NCBI GenBank assembly: GCA_033763935.1
Contig: JANRJO010000077.1
Span: forward strand, 62,001 to 126,000
Direction: 5' to 3'
Length of the DNA: 64,000 nt
Source of the DNA: DALYJJ01 sp033763935
GTDB lineage: Bacteria > Acidobacteriota > Terriglobia > Bryobacterales > Bryobacteraceae
Shown here: positions 30,373 to 39,181 of the stretch, in pieces
How positions within the stretch are numbered: the first letter of the stretch is position 1
How the letters are laid out: each line of letters starts with the position of its first letter
Notes under the pieces: model-generated
What the model saw: the letters and a program-made list of their open reading frames with translations, nothing else
Told to the model about the DNA's origin: nothing
Database searches by the model: none
Program-made: the position numbers and the translations under genes

Positions 30373-32835
30373 ATGCGAACAGTCACCCTCGTTGTTCTTG
30401 CGGCCCTTGCCGCCTCCGCTGCAACCGTCTCGGAAAAGACGGCGGGCCTCGAAGCGATGCCCGGCTTCTTCCCGATGTACTGGGACGCGAAGACGGGCAA
30501 GCTGTGGCTGGTGGTGGACAAGCTGAACACGGAGTTCCTCTACGTGGATTCGCTGCCCGCCGGCCTGGGCTCGAACGACATCGGGCTGGATCGCGGCCGT
30601 TTGAGCGGGCGGCGCATCGTGCGGTTCGAGCGTACGGGCAATAAGCTCCTCCTGGTGCAGCCGAACTACGACTACCGCGCGACGGGGGAGGACGCGGCCG
30701 AGCGGCGCGCCGTCGAAGAGTCCTTTGCGCAATTGGCCCTTGCCGGCTTCGCGATTGAAGCGGAGGAGCCGGGGCGCGTGTTGATTGACCTGACTCCCTT
30801 CGTCCTCCGCGACGCGGCCGGCGTGGCGCGTACGATTCAGCAGGCGCGGCAGGGCGCGTTCCGTCTGGACCCGGCGCGCAGTGTCGTCTATCTCCCGCGG
30901 ACCAGGAACTTCCCGAAGAACACGGAGATTGAAGCCACGCTGACCTTCGCCGGGGAGGACCCGGGGCGATTTGTGCGCGACGTGACGCCCACGCCGGAGG
31001 CGATAACGGTACGCCAACATCTTTCCTTCGTTGAACTGCCAGGGCCAGGGTATCGAGCGCGGGTGTTCGACCCTCGCGCGGGGTACGGTGCGCGCAGCTA
31101 TTTTGACTACTCCACACCGATCTCGGAGCCGGTACAGAAGCGCTTCATCCCGCGGCACCGTTTGCAGAAGAAAGACCCAAACGCAGCGGTAAGCGAAGCG
31201 GTGAAGCCGATTGTGTACTACCTGGACCGCGGCACGCCGGAGCCCATCCGCTCAGCGCTGCTGGAAGGCGCGCGATGGTGGGCGCAGGCGTTTGAGGCGG
31301 CGGGTTTCAGAGACGCCTACCGAGTGGAACTGATGCCGGAGGGGGCGGACCCGATGGACGTCCGCTATAACGTGATCCAGTGGGTGCACCGGTCGACGCG
31401 GGGGTGGTCCTACGGCGCGAGCGTGAGCGACCCGCGCACGGGGGAGATCATCAAGGGTCACGTCACCTTGGGTTCGCTTCGTGTGCGCCAGGATTACCTG
31501 ATTGCCGAAGCGTACCTGGCGCCGCACGACGAGGGGAAACCGCAGGACCCGGCGATGGAGCGGATGGCTCTCGCCCGGCTTCGCCAACTGTCGGCTCACG
31601 AGGTGGGGCACACACTCGGGCTGTCGCACAATTACGCCGCGAGCACGCGCAACCGCTCGAGCGTGATGGACTACCCGCATCCGTATATCAAGCTTTCGAA
31701 CGGCACGCCTGATTTCTCCGACGCCTATGCGATTGGCATCGGCGAGTGGGACAAGGTGGCGATCAACTGGGGCTACCGTGAGTTCCCGGCCGGCGCGGAC
31801 GAGCGCGGGGGTCTCAATGCGATCCTGGACGCGGCGCACGCGCGCGGCCTTTACTTCATCAGCGACGACGATTCACGGCCGGCAGGAAGCGCGCATCCGG
31901 AATCGCACTTGTGGGACAGCGGCGCCAACGCAGTGGACGAATTGAATCGCATGATGGAGGTACGCCGGGCGGCCCTGGCGCGCTTCGGCGAGCGCAACAT
32001 CCGAACCGGTGCGCCGCTTTCGAGCCTTGAAGACACCCTGGTTCCGCTCTACCTGGGCCACCGCTACCAGTTGGAGGCGGCGGCGAAGGTGATTGGCGGC
32101 CTCCATTACCGTTACGCGCTGCGGGGCGACGGGCAGAGCGCGCCGGCTATTGTTCCGGCTGCCGAGCAGCGGCGCGCGCTGAAGGCTGTGCTTGCGGCGC
32201 TGGAGCCGGAGGCTCTCGCTCTGCCGGAGCCTTTGCTCAACCTGCTGCCCCCGCGCGCGGAAGGATACGAACGAACCCGGGAGAGCTTTCGCCACCGTAC
32301 GGGGCTGACCTTCGACGCGCTGGCCCCGGCAGAGGCTGCGGCGAGCCTTACGCTTTCCCTGGTGTTGAACCCGGAACGCGCCGCGCGCCTGGTGCAGTAC
32401 CACGCGAGAGATGCAGCCTATCCAGCGTTGGATGAAGTTTTGAAGACGGTTTTGAGCGCCACGGTACTTGCGCCGCGACGAGCCGGCTATGCCGGCGAGA
32501 TCCAGCGCGCCGTCTCGGTGGCGGCAATCCGGCAGATCATGGCTCTTGCCGCGGACGATGACGCAGCCCCGCAGGCGCGAGCCCTGGCGCTGGCCTCGCT
32601 CGAGTCGGTGCGTGCCGCGTTCAAAGGCGTGGCGGGCGCGGCCGGGGCGACCGAGTCGGCACACCGAATGTTCGCTCTCGACCTGCTACGCCGGTTCCAG
32701 GAGAACCCGAAGGACTTCGCGGCGCCGCGGGCCGCGCCGGTCCCGCCCGGGCAGCCCATCGGCTGTGAGGATCCGGAATTTCTCAGACCGCCGGCAGACG
32801 GGCGGTGGTTACCCAGAACTGGCGAAGGCGGTTGA
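30373..32835 (+). CDS. Secreted zinc metalloprotease (DUF5117/DUF4953 metzincin)
   Basis: 820 residues from ATG 30373 with signal MRTVTLVVLAALAASAA. The DUF5117-type N-terminal half has MPGFFPMYWDAKTGKLWL. The catalytic domain has HEVGHTLGLSHN (H409, E410, H413, G416, H419) and the Met-turn SSVMDYPHP (M432), the complete metzincin signature. A long helical C-terminal DUF4953 part follows. It is a broad-specificity extracytoplasmic peptidase by family. The last 53 bp overlap the convergent response-regulator gene. Confidence 0.88.
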   Translation: MRTVTLVVLAALAASAATVSEKTAGLEAMPGFFPMYWDAKTGKLWLVVDKLNTEFLYVDSLPAGLGSNDIGLDRGRLSGRRIVRFERTGNKLLLVQPNYDYRATGEDAAERRAVEESFAQLALAGFAIEAEEPGRVLIDLTPFVLRDAAGVARTIQQARQGAFRLDPARSVVYLPRTRNFPKNTEIEATLTFAGEDPGRFVRDVTPTPEAITVRQHLSFVELPGPGYRARVFDPRAGYGARSYFDYSTPISEPVQKRFIPRHRLQKKDPNAAVSEAVKPIVYYLDRGTPEPIRSALLEGARWWAQAFEAAGFRDAYRVELMPEGADPMDVRYNVIQWVHRSTRGWSYGASVSDPRTGEIIKGHVTLGSLRVRQDYLIAEAYLAPHDEGKPQDPAMERMALARLRQLSAHEVGHTLGLSHNYAASTRNRSSVMDYPHPYIKLSNGTPDFSDAYAIGIGEWDKVAINWGYREFPAGADERGGLNAILDAAHARGLYFISDDDSRPAGSAHPESHLWDSGANAVDELNRMMEVRRAALARFGERNIRTGAPLSSLEDTLVPLYLGHRYQLEAAAKVIGGLHYRYALRGDGQSAPAIVPAAEQRRALKAVLAALEPEALALPEPLLNLLPPRAEGYERTRESFRHRTGLTFDALAPAEAAASLTLSLVLNPERAARLVQYHARDAAYPALDEVLKTVLSATVLAPRRAGYAGEIQRAVSVAAIRQIMALAADDDAAPQARALALASLESVRAAFKGVAGAAGATESAHRMFALDLLRRFQENPKDFAAPRAAPVPPGQPIGCEDPEFLRPPADGRWLPRTGEGG

Positions 32836-33205
32836 TGACCTGCAGGTACTCGTCCAGGTCTGACGGTTTTCGGATGTAGCAGTTGGCATGCAAATCGTAG
32901 GCGTTTTGTATGTCGCTGGCATCGCCGGAAGTAGTCAAAACAATCACCGGGATCTTACGCAGCGCCGGATCCTGCTTGATGACGGCCAACACTTCGCGGC
33001 CGTCGCGTTTCGGCAGATTCAGGTCTAAAATAACGAGATGCGGCCTGGGCACCCGTCCGAAGCGGCCGCCGCCGCGGAGGAATTCGATAGCGTCATCGCC
33101 GTCCTCCACCACGTCCAAGCGCACGTCGTCGCCGCTTATGCGCATCCCTTCGCGGATTAAGCGAGCATCTCCCCGGTTGTCCTCAACCAAAAGCACATTG
33201 AGCAT
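32783..33205 (-). CDS. Stand-alone response regulator (Rcp1/phytochrome-type receiver)
   Basis: 140 residues, a single receiver domain with acidic pair E8/D9 (VLLVEDNRGDARL), the phospho-Asp in HLVILDLNLPKRDG, the Thr/Ser in PVIVLTTSGD and the Lys in CYIRKPSDLDEYLQ. The NRGDARL and CYIRKP forms are typical of small Rcp1-like receivers that pair with hybrid kinases or phytochromes. No kinase is adjacent. Its 3' 53 bp lie inside the metzincin gene on the other strand. Confidence 0.88.
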   Translation of the reverse strand: MLNVLLVEDNRGDARLIREGMRISGDDVRLDVVEDGDDAIEFLRGGGRFGRVPRPHLVILDLNLPKRDGREVLAVIKQDPALRKIPVIVLTTSGDASDIQNAYDLHANCYIRKPSDLDEYLQVINRLRQFWVTTARLPAV

Positions 33206-33285
33206 TCGACTCCACCGTTAGACTCACACCTCGCGCATCCTTTGTCGTGCTTTCCGCTCGGGGCGGCAACGGGTATAGTACATCC

Positions 33286-34113
33286 ATGCGTTTCCTTCCG
33301 GTGCTGCTCCTCGCCAGCGCCTTGTCAGCGGGAGAGCTACGCACCGATATCGAATTTGCTCGTCCCGGCGGGGAAAGCCTGACCCTGGATGCGTGGGTGC
33401 CGGAAGGGCCCGGCCCGTACCCGACCGTGATCATTGTCCACGGCGGGGGCTTCGTGGCGGGCACCAAGACCTCCTACGTGAAACCGCTGTTTGGCCCGCT
33501 CACGGACGCCGGGTTCGCCTGGTTCTCGATCAACTACCGGCTCGCTCCGCGGCATCCGTTCCCCGCGGCGATTGAAGACACGGAGGCAGCCGTTCGCTGG
33601 GTTCGCGAGAACGCGCGCACGTTCAAAGTGAATCCAAACCGCGTGGCGCTGCTGGGAGAGTCGGCCGGCGGCCATATCGTCTCCTACATTGCGGCTACGA
33701 CGGCCCGGAAGCTGGGCTTGAGGGCCGTGGTCTCCTTTTACGGGCCCCACGATCTTCTTGCGCGGGCGCGCTCGCAGGGCAAGGTCACTGATAACGTCGC
33801 CCAGTTTCTCGCGCTGCCCGGCGGAGACCTGACGCCGGAAGCGGAGAAGCGCCTGGCGGCGGCGTCACCCATCACGCATGCCCGCCGCGGCATGCCGCCG
33901 ATGCTCTTGATTCACGGCACGGAGGACCGCGCCGTGGCGCACAGCCAGTCGGTGGCCTTCCAGGCGCGGCTTCGGGAACTTGGCGTGGAGTGCGAGTTAT
34001 TGACTCTGGAGGGCGCCGGGCACGGCGTTGAAGGCTGGGAGAAGCGGCCCGCGGACGCCGCCGCGTATAAGGCGAAGATGACGGCCTGGCTGCGCGCCCG
34101 GCTGGCGAAGTGA
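33286..34113 (+). CDS. Secreted alpha/beta-hydrolase (HSL/BD-FAE-like esterase)
   Basis: 275 residues from ATG 33286, signal MRFLPVLLLASALSAG. The oxyanion motif is IIVHGGGFVAG, nucleophile ALLGESAGGHIVSY (GESAG), acid HGTEDRAV and histidine EGAGHGVEGWE. Family members are carboxylesterases, including acetyl-xylan and feruloyl esterases; the substrate is open. A TATAGT at 33273-33278 could be a -10 but sits too near the start to be convincing. The next gene begins 18 bp later on the same strand. Confidence 0.82.
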   Translation: MRFLPVLLLASALSAGELRTDIEFARPGGESLTLDAWVPEGPGPYPTVIIVHGGGFVAGTKTSYVKPLFGPLTDAGFAWFSINYRLAPRHPFPAAIEDTEAAVRWVRENARTFKVNPNRVALLGESAGGHIVSYIAATTARKLGLRAVVSFYGPHDLLARARSQGKVTDNVAQFLALPGGDLTPEAEKRLAAASPITHARRGMPPMLLIHGTEDRAVAHSQSVAFQARLRELGVECELLTLEGAGHGVEGWEKRPADAAAYKAKMTAWLRARLAK

Positions 34114-34131
34114 GTACACTGGACTTTCCCG

Positions 34132-35277
34132 ATGACAACGCGAATCGCCCTTACTCTCTTCGTGTGCGCACTTCTGCCGGTAGCGGCGCAAACCGGCCGG
34201 AAGCGCGGCACGGCCCGTGCGAAGAACGTGATCCTCCTGCTAGCCGATGCGGGCGGCATTTCCACGGTGAACGCGGCGAGCATCCACGGGCATGGCGCGC
34301 CGCAGAAACTCTTCGTCCAGAGCTGGCCGCATATCGCACTTTCCGATACGTCGCCGGTTCGGAATTGGGTAAGCGACTCGGCCGCGGGAATGACGGCTAT
34401 CGTGACCGGGCAGAAGACGTTGAACGGCGTCATCAGTCAGGGAGCCGACGCGGAGCGCGGCAAGAGGGATGGGACAACGCTCAAGACGCTGCTGGAGTAC
34501 GCGGAAGAACGCGGGCTCTCCACCGGCGTCATGTCCAATGTGACGATCACGGACGCCACGCCCGCTGCCTGCTATGGGCATGCGAACGACCGCCGCAAGT
34601 GGGGAGAGATCTTCCTGCAGCTGTTTGCGCCGCGCTTCGGCGATGGGGTGGACTTCCTCTACGGTCCCGGCCGTAAGCGCATCTGGGAGGATGTGAAGGC
34701 ACTCGGCAAGGACGCCGACGCCGTGGCAGCGGCGGCCGGCCGGCCGGTGTACACCAGCCTGGGCGGTGTGCCTGCGACGGAACGCCGGCCGTTAGTGGTC
34801 GTCGACGGCGGGCCGGAGCTCGCGGACGCTGCCCGAAAGGCGATCCAGACTCTTTCGCGCAACCCGAAGGGCTACTTTCTGATGATCGAGTCCGACGCGC
34901 ACACCGACGATCCGAGGGCGGGCCTCGATCGACTGGTGGCATTCGACGCGCTCATCCGCGAGATTGCTGCACTGACCAAGCCCTCGGAGACGCTTCTGCT
35001 GTTTACCGCCGACCACTCTTTTGACCTGCGCATCGTCTCCGGTCCGCAGGACAAGCCGGTGCTCGAGGGATACGACGAGTGGAAGAAGGGCAACGAGGGC
35101 AAAGCGAAGAAAGATCCGCCGCACCTGCGTTATCTGAAGGTCGACGGCTCTCACACGGCGGAGGAGGTTCTGGTGGCCGCGATGGGGCCGGGCGCCGAGG
35201 CGGTGCGAGGCTATCTTCCCAACACCGCGATCTTCGGCATCATCATGAAGGCTTGGGGCTGGCAGCCGAAGAGTTAG
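34132..35277 (+). CDS. Secreted alkaline phosphatase (PhoA-like superfamily variant)
   Basis: 381 residues with signal MTTRIALTLFVCALLPVAA. The first metal Asp is in VILLLADAGG (in place of DGMG), the phosphoserine motif is WVSDSAAGMTAIVTG, and YFLMIESDAHTDDPRAGLD replaces the usual E-x4-D-x3-H. TADHSF and SHTAEEV supply the distal zinc ligands. The altered metal site recurs in a recognised subset of bacterial alkaline phosphatases, so activity is expected. Likely periplasmic phosphate release, matching the porin and phosphoesterase nearby. The final 35 bp overlap the convergent MFS gene. Confidence 0.82.
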   Translation: MTTRIALTLFVCALLPVAAQTGRKRGTARAKNVILLLADAGGISTVNAASIHGHGAPQKLFVQSWPHIALSDTSPVRNWVSDSAAGMTAIVTGQKTLNGVISQGADAERGKRDGTTLKTLLEYAEERGLSTGVMSNVTITDATPAACYGHANDRRKWGEIFLQLFAPRFGDGVDFLYGPGRKRIWEDVKALGKDADAVAAAAGRPVYTSLGGVPATERRPLVVVDGGPELADAARKAIQTLSRNPKGYFLMIESDAHTDDPRAGLDRLVAFDALIREIAALTKPSETLLLFTADHSFDLRIVSGPQDKPVLEGYDEWKKGNEGKAKKDPPHLRYLKVDGSHTAEEVLVAAMGPGAEAVRGYLPNTAIFGIIMKAWGWQPKS

Positions 35278-36484
35278 CCCAGCGCACCTCTTCGACGCGG
35301 CCGACGGCGACGCCCCACAGAAGCGCTCCGGCTAAGGCAATGGCGGCCGCGGTCAGGAAGGCCAGATAGAATGCACCGGTGCGCTCCACGACGAGGCCGG
35401 TGAGCCACGGGGCGACGATGCCGGAGAAGTTTCCGACGCCATTCTGAATGCTGGTCCAGCGACCGGCGGCGCGGGCGCCGGCGAGAGTCTGGGTAATCGC
35501 CCAATGGTTCGAGGTGTAGGTGCCGAAGGCGGCGCAGGCGAGCAGCAGCAGCACGAGCGCGACATTGCGGTCATCCACGACGGCTACGGGCAGGATCACG
35601 GTGGAACCGGCGAGGCCGGTGACGACGATGGTCTTCCGTACGCGCGTGGGCGTCGCTCCGCTTGCGATCCAGCGATCCGAGATCCAGCCCGCGGCCACTG
35701 TCGCCGATGCGATGACGGCGTAGGCGATGCCGCCGACGGTGGCCATCCCCTCAAGCGTGAAGCCGCGGGCTTTGACAAGGTAGAGCGGCAGCCAGGTGAG
35801 CAGGAAGAACCAGTAGTAGTTGCCGCAGAAGTGGCCGAAGAAGGTTCCCCAGGCCTGGCGCTTGGAGAGGATCTCAGTGACCGGAGGGAGGCCCGCGGCG
35901 CCGGCGCGCGTTCCGCCACGATGGCGCCTGGGCATCCAGATGAGCCAGGGAACCAGCCATGCCAGGCTCCCGACGCCGAGCGCGATGAAGAACCACCGCC
36001 AGCCCAACCGGGCTACCAGAAAACCGCCGAGGAGGGTGCCGAGCGCGGGGCCGAGCTTCGAGCCGGCGTCGAGCAGAGCGTTCGCCAGTCCGCGATGCTC
36101 CTGCGGGAAATCCGACGCGAGGATCTTCGAGTAACACGGATAGGCGACCGATTCCCCCGCGCCTACAAGCAGCCTCATCGCGTACAGCGCGACGAAGCCG
36201 GACACCAATCCCGAGACCGCCGTCGCGGCCGACCAGACAATGAAGCCCCACGCCAGGACCCAGCCCACGGGATAGCGGTCCGCCAGCCATCCTGCGATGC
36301 CGAGGAGTTGGAAGAGAGCGTAGGTCCAGAAGAACGCGCCAAGAAGCGAGCCCAACTCCGTAGGCGTGAGGGAAAGCTCCTTCTCGAGCAGCGGGGCGGC
36401 GATGGAGAGGTTGCCGCGGTCGACGTAGTTGATGAAGATGGAGACGACCAGCAGCGCCAACAGCAGCCACTGGCTCCGGGTCAT
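35243..36484 (-). CDS. MFS transporter (anion:cation symporter/hexuronate type)
   Basis: 413 residues from ATG 36484, with twelve hydrophobic helices. The N-terminal INYVDRGNLSIAAPLLEKEL and loop 2-3 LADRYPVGWVLAWG, plus SKLGPALGTLLGGFLV, fit the ACS family (ExuT/GarP type). Import of a sugar acid or related anion is likely. It is 2 bp downstream of a class I sugar-bisphosphate aldolase gene, which suggests uptake and breakdown of one carbohydrate. Confidence 0.82.
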   Translation of the reverse strand: MTRSQWLLLALLVVSIFINYVDRGNLSIAAPLLEKELSLTPTELGSLLGAFFWTYALFQLLGIAGWLADRYPVGWVLAWGFIVWSAATAVSGLVSGFVALYAMRLLVGAGESVAYPCYSKILASDFPQEHRGLANALLDAGSKLGPALGTLLGGFLVARLGWRWFFIALGVGSLAWLVPWLIWMPRRHRGGTRAGAAGLPPVTEILSKRQAWGTFFGHFCGNYYWFFLLTWLPLYLVKARGFTLEGMATVGGIAYAVIASATVAAGWISDRWIASGATPTRVRKTIVVTGLAGSTVILPVAVVDDRNVALVLLLLACAAFGTYTSNHWAITQTLAGARAAGRWTSIQNGVGNFSGIVAPWLTGLVVERTGAFYLAFLTAAAIALAGALLWGVAVGRVEEVRWANSSAASPKPS

Positions 36485-36486
36485 AC

Positions 36487-37470
36487 TCACGCCCGCGCGT
36501 GCCACGCCGTTGCTGTGCGCAGGCACTCGTTCACCTGTTGAATGGTGCGCACGCCGTCGTTCTCAAGCCAGCGTTCAAAAGCTTCCACGCCTTGCCGGGC
36601 GTAGACAGGGACGCCCTCCTGCCACGTGGCCCGCCCGCACAGCACCCCGGAGAAGCGCGCGCCGGCTTCCGTGGCGAGCCCGAGCGACTCGCGAAACTGG
36701 AGAGCGCTGACGCCGGCGCTCAGGTAGATGTAGGGCACGCGCCCGGCCAAACGGTCTGCCTCGCGGAATACCGCGACGGCTTCCTCTCGCGTCCAAACCC
36801 GCCGCCCGGTGTACACGGCGGTCCCCTCGACAAAGGCAGCGTTCACGGGAAACTCCACCTTCAGCACGTCCACGCCGTACTCGGGCTTCGAAAACTCCTC
36901 CATTGATCGCAGCACGATCCCGGCCTTGCCCTGCGCGTACTCGAAGCTCTTGGGATCGAGGCCCCCGGGATCGTACCCGACGGGCTCCAGAAAGAACGGC
37001 AGCCCCTGCGCCGCGCATTCGTTCCCGATGCGCTCCACCAACGCCTGCTTCTCGTCGTTGGCGGAAGGGTCGTCGTGCGGGGTGTAGGTGAGGAGGATCT
37101 TGATGCCGTCGGCGCCGCGGTCCTTCAGCCTGCGCACACTTTCTCGCGGCATAAGGGCGAGCATCTTGTGAGGACGGGGGTTTTCGTAGCCGTCCGACTC
37201 ATAGGCCAACAGAAGCCCGCACCCCGGAGCGCGCCGCCGCGCGGCGTCGAGGCCGTACTCGGGATCTAGCAGCACGGCGCTGGCATGCTTTGTCAACACG
37301 CGGGTGACGCCGCCCTTGAACTCCGCCACCTGGCCGTCGGAGACCTCCTCGGTCTTGACTCCAGCCGCGTCGGCGATCATTCGGCGCAGGCTCTTCCGCT
37401 GATCGATAGCCAGGGCCGCGATGATGCCGCCGGGCGTGCTGAGCTTCTCCAACCGTTCGCGTTTTGACAT
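36487..37470 (-). CDS. lacD: Class I tagatose-1,6-bisphosphate aldolase-like (LacD family)
   Basis: 327 residues from ATG 37470 with AGGTGG close upstream. LacD features are LAIDQRKSLRRM, ASAVLLDPEYGL, GADGIKILLTYTPHD (Schiff-base Lys in GIKIL), FFLEPVGYDP, DVLKVEFPVN and YIYLSAGVSALQF. The enzyme cleaves tagatose (or other ketohexose) 1,6-bisphosphate to dihydroxyacetone phosphate and glyceraldehyde 3-phosphate. It lacks neighbours of the lac or tagatose pathway other than the MFS transporter 2 bp downstream. Confidence 0.82.
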   Translation of the reverse strand: MSKRERLEKLSTPGGIIAALAIDQRKSLRRMIADAAGVKTEEVSDGQVAEFKGGVTRVLTKHASAVLLDPEYGLDAARRRAPGCGLLLAYESDGYENPRPHKMLALMPRESVRRLKDRGADGIKILLTYTPHDDPSANDEKQALVERIGNECAAQGLPFFLEPVGYDPGGLDPKSFEYAQGKAGIVLRSMEEFSKPEYGVDVLKVEFPVNAAFVEGTAVYTGRRVWTREEAVAVFREADRLAGRVPYIYLSAGVSALQFRESLGLATEAGARFSGVLCGRATWQEGVPVYARQGVEAFERWLENDGVRTIQQVNECLRTATAWHARA

Positions 37471-37481
37471 CGCCACCTAAC

Positions 37482-38075
37482 TTACCGCGAGCGCCGCCTC
37501 GCCGTCCGCTGGTAGAGGGGGTTGCGGATCTGCACCCACGCCGGGGGCGCGGCGCCGGCGAGGTAGGGCCCGTGCATCCACTTGGCCACAATGCCTTCCA
37601 GGTTGTGACTGCAGGCCGCCTCATAGAAAGCCACCCCGCGCTCGCGCACGTGGCGGGCGTAGGAGAGCAGGGGCCCGCCGCCGGCGATGTCTTCGAGCAG
37701 GCGTTTTCGCTCCCAGAGCGGGAGCATGCGCAAGTCCTCGCCGTTGAGATACAGCAGGTCGAAGGCGTAGAAATGCGCGCGGTCGCGGCGCCGCGACAGT
37801 GCCTGGTAATCGGGGCGCCCATCACGATCGAGGCACACGATCTCGCCGTCGAGAACGGCAGCGATCCCGGCCAGTGCATGAGCAATGGACTTCTCGAGCA
37901 GAGGAAATGGCGCGCGCCGCCTGCCTTCGGGAACCAGCACGGTGCGGAGGCCGTCGCAGCAGGCGAGCGCGCGGATGCCGTCGTACTTGACCTCGAAGAA
38001 CCAGTCCGGGCTGTCAAACGGGCGGTCCACGGGGGCGGCCTTGACGAACTCGAAACCCGGCAGCAGCGAGGTCAC
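37482..38075 (-). CDS. Minimal ATP-dependent DNA-ligase-like adenylation domain
   Basis: 197 residues. Motif I is EVKYDGIRAL (Lys30), DGEIVCLDRDG and HFYAFDLLYLNGEDLR are motifs III/IIIa, and LEGIVAKW is motif IV. Motif V reads WVQIRNP, so the usual first lysine (WxKxK) is Gln. There is no OB-fold domain after motif V, so the protein is only the nucleotidyltransferase half of LigC/LigD-type ligases. It may work in repair, need a partner, or be a modified nucleotidyltransferase. No Ku or primase gene is nearby. Start GTG. Confidence 0.75.
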   Translation of the reverse strand: MTSLLPGFEFVKAAPVDRPFDSPDWFFEVKYDGIRALACCDGLRTVLVPEGRRRAPFPLLEKSIAHALAGIAAVLDGEIVCLDRDGRPDYQALSRRRDRAHFYAFDLLYLNGEDLRMLPLWERKRLLEDIAGGGPLLSYARHVRERGVAFYEAACSHNLEGIVAKWMHGPYLAGAAPPAWVQIRNPLYQRTARRRSR

Positions 38076-38117
38076 GTTTCAGGATATCCGCAACCCGCGA
38101 CCCGCTTGACCCGTATA

Positions 38118-39179
38118 ATGAAGGCAGGATTTTCTCTCGCCATGGGTCGCTTGCTCTCGGTTCTTGCTTTGTTGCCGGTGTCGGCGGCGCTGTCGCAGAC
38201 TACCCCCGCCGCTTCGCCACAGAGCGGGCCGCCACAGCCGGCGCCCATCAAAGTGTCGGTGAACGAGGTGATTGTCCCGGTGACGGTCACGGACGACAAG
38301 GGCCGGTTCGTGTCCGACCTGGAACTGAAGGATTTCAAGGTCTACGACGAGGGCAAGGAGCAGAAGGTCTCCTACTTCACGCGGGAACAGAAGCAGCCGG
38401 TGGTGGTGGGTTTTCTGCTGGACCTGAGCAACGCCCAGCGCCTTCACTGGCAGAAGTTCCTGGAAGCGGCGCAGGAGCTGGTGATTACGCTGATGCCGGG
38501 TGGGGACAAGCGCTACAGCGGGTACCTCATTACCTATTCGACCGACGCGGAAGTGGCGGTGAACACGACCGACGATCCGGAGAAGCTGTTGGAGAAGATT
38601 CGCAAGCTGAAGCCCGGCGGCGGCGCGGCTCTGTTCGACGCCATCTACATGGCCTGCACCAGCCGCAACCTCGTGAAGGGTGAGCCGATTGAACCTCGCC
38701 GTATTTTGATTGTCATCGGCGACGGCCATGACAACGCGAGCAAGAAGGGGCTCAACGAAGTCGTGGAACTGGCGCAGCGGAATCTGGTGACGGTGTACGC
38801 GGTGAGCACGAAGGCGTTCGGCTTCAACTCGGAGGGTGAATCGACTCTGATCCGGCTGGCGGACGAGACGGGTGGGCGCGTTGTCTATCCCCTGGAAAAC
38901 GTCTACAAGGACGTTTCGGGCTACCTTTCGAAACCTCAGGACGCGGGCAACTACGCTTTGACCGTCGGTACCGGTGGATACGCGGCGGCCATCGCCCAGG
39001 GCCTCTTTAAGGCGGTCGCCGACGTAGCGGGAGAGGTGACGACACAGTACATTCTCCGCTACATTCCCGACGCAAATGACACAGATTCGTCGAAAATTTT
39101 CCGAAGAGTGAAAGTAGAGGTCAATCTCCCGAACGTGAAAGTGAGGGCCCGCAACGGCTATTACGCGGCCCTGCCCTGA
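38118..39179 (+). CDS. Secreted VWFA-related protein (TIGR03436 type)
   Basis: 353 residues. The signal is MKAGFSLAMGRLLSVLALLP, with an alternative start at ATG 38142. A short beta domain (VNEVIVPVTVTDDKGRFVSDLELKDFKVYDEGKEQ) precedes a von Willebrand A domain (~95-320) with VVGFLLDLSNAQR, GGGAALFDAIYMA and ILIVIGDGHDNASKK. The MIDAS motif DxSxS reads DLSNA, so metal binding may be weakened. This family is numerous in Acidobacteriota and its function is unknown; it is exported. The next gene starts 2 bp after its stop. Confidence 0.85.
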   Translation: MKAGFSLAMGRLLSVLALLPVSAALSQTTPAASPQSGPPQPAPIKVSVNEVIVPVTVTDDKGRFVSDLELKDFKVYDEGKEQKVSYFTREQKQPVVVGFLLDLSNAQRLHWQKFLEAAQELVITLMPGGDKRYSGYLITYSTDAEVAVNTTDDPEKLLEKIRKLKPGGGAALFDAIYMACTSRNLVKGEPIEPRRILIVIGDGHDNASKKGLNEVVELAQRNLVTVYAVSTKAFGFNSEGESTLIRLADETGGRVVYPLENVYKDVSGYLSKPQDAGNYALTVGTGGYAAAIAQGLFKAVADVAGEVTTQYILRYIPDANDTDSSKIFRRVKVEVNLPNVKVRARNGYYAALP

Positions 39180-39181
39180 CC

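Noticed and set aside
30286..31158. Long upstream extension of the GH-like reading frame
   Set aside because: It lies antisense inside the metzincin gene, while the ATG at 30285 starts a clear signal peptide.
33273..33278. TATAGT as -10 of the esterase gene
   Set aside because: It is 7 bp from the ATG and has no matching -35, so only a leaderless transcript would fit.
38114..38119. Perfect TATAAT upstream of the VWFA gene
   Set aside because: It overlaps the preferred ATG and no -35 is found at 16-18 bp. It would only work as a promoter if translation starts at 38142, which cannot be decided here.
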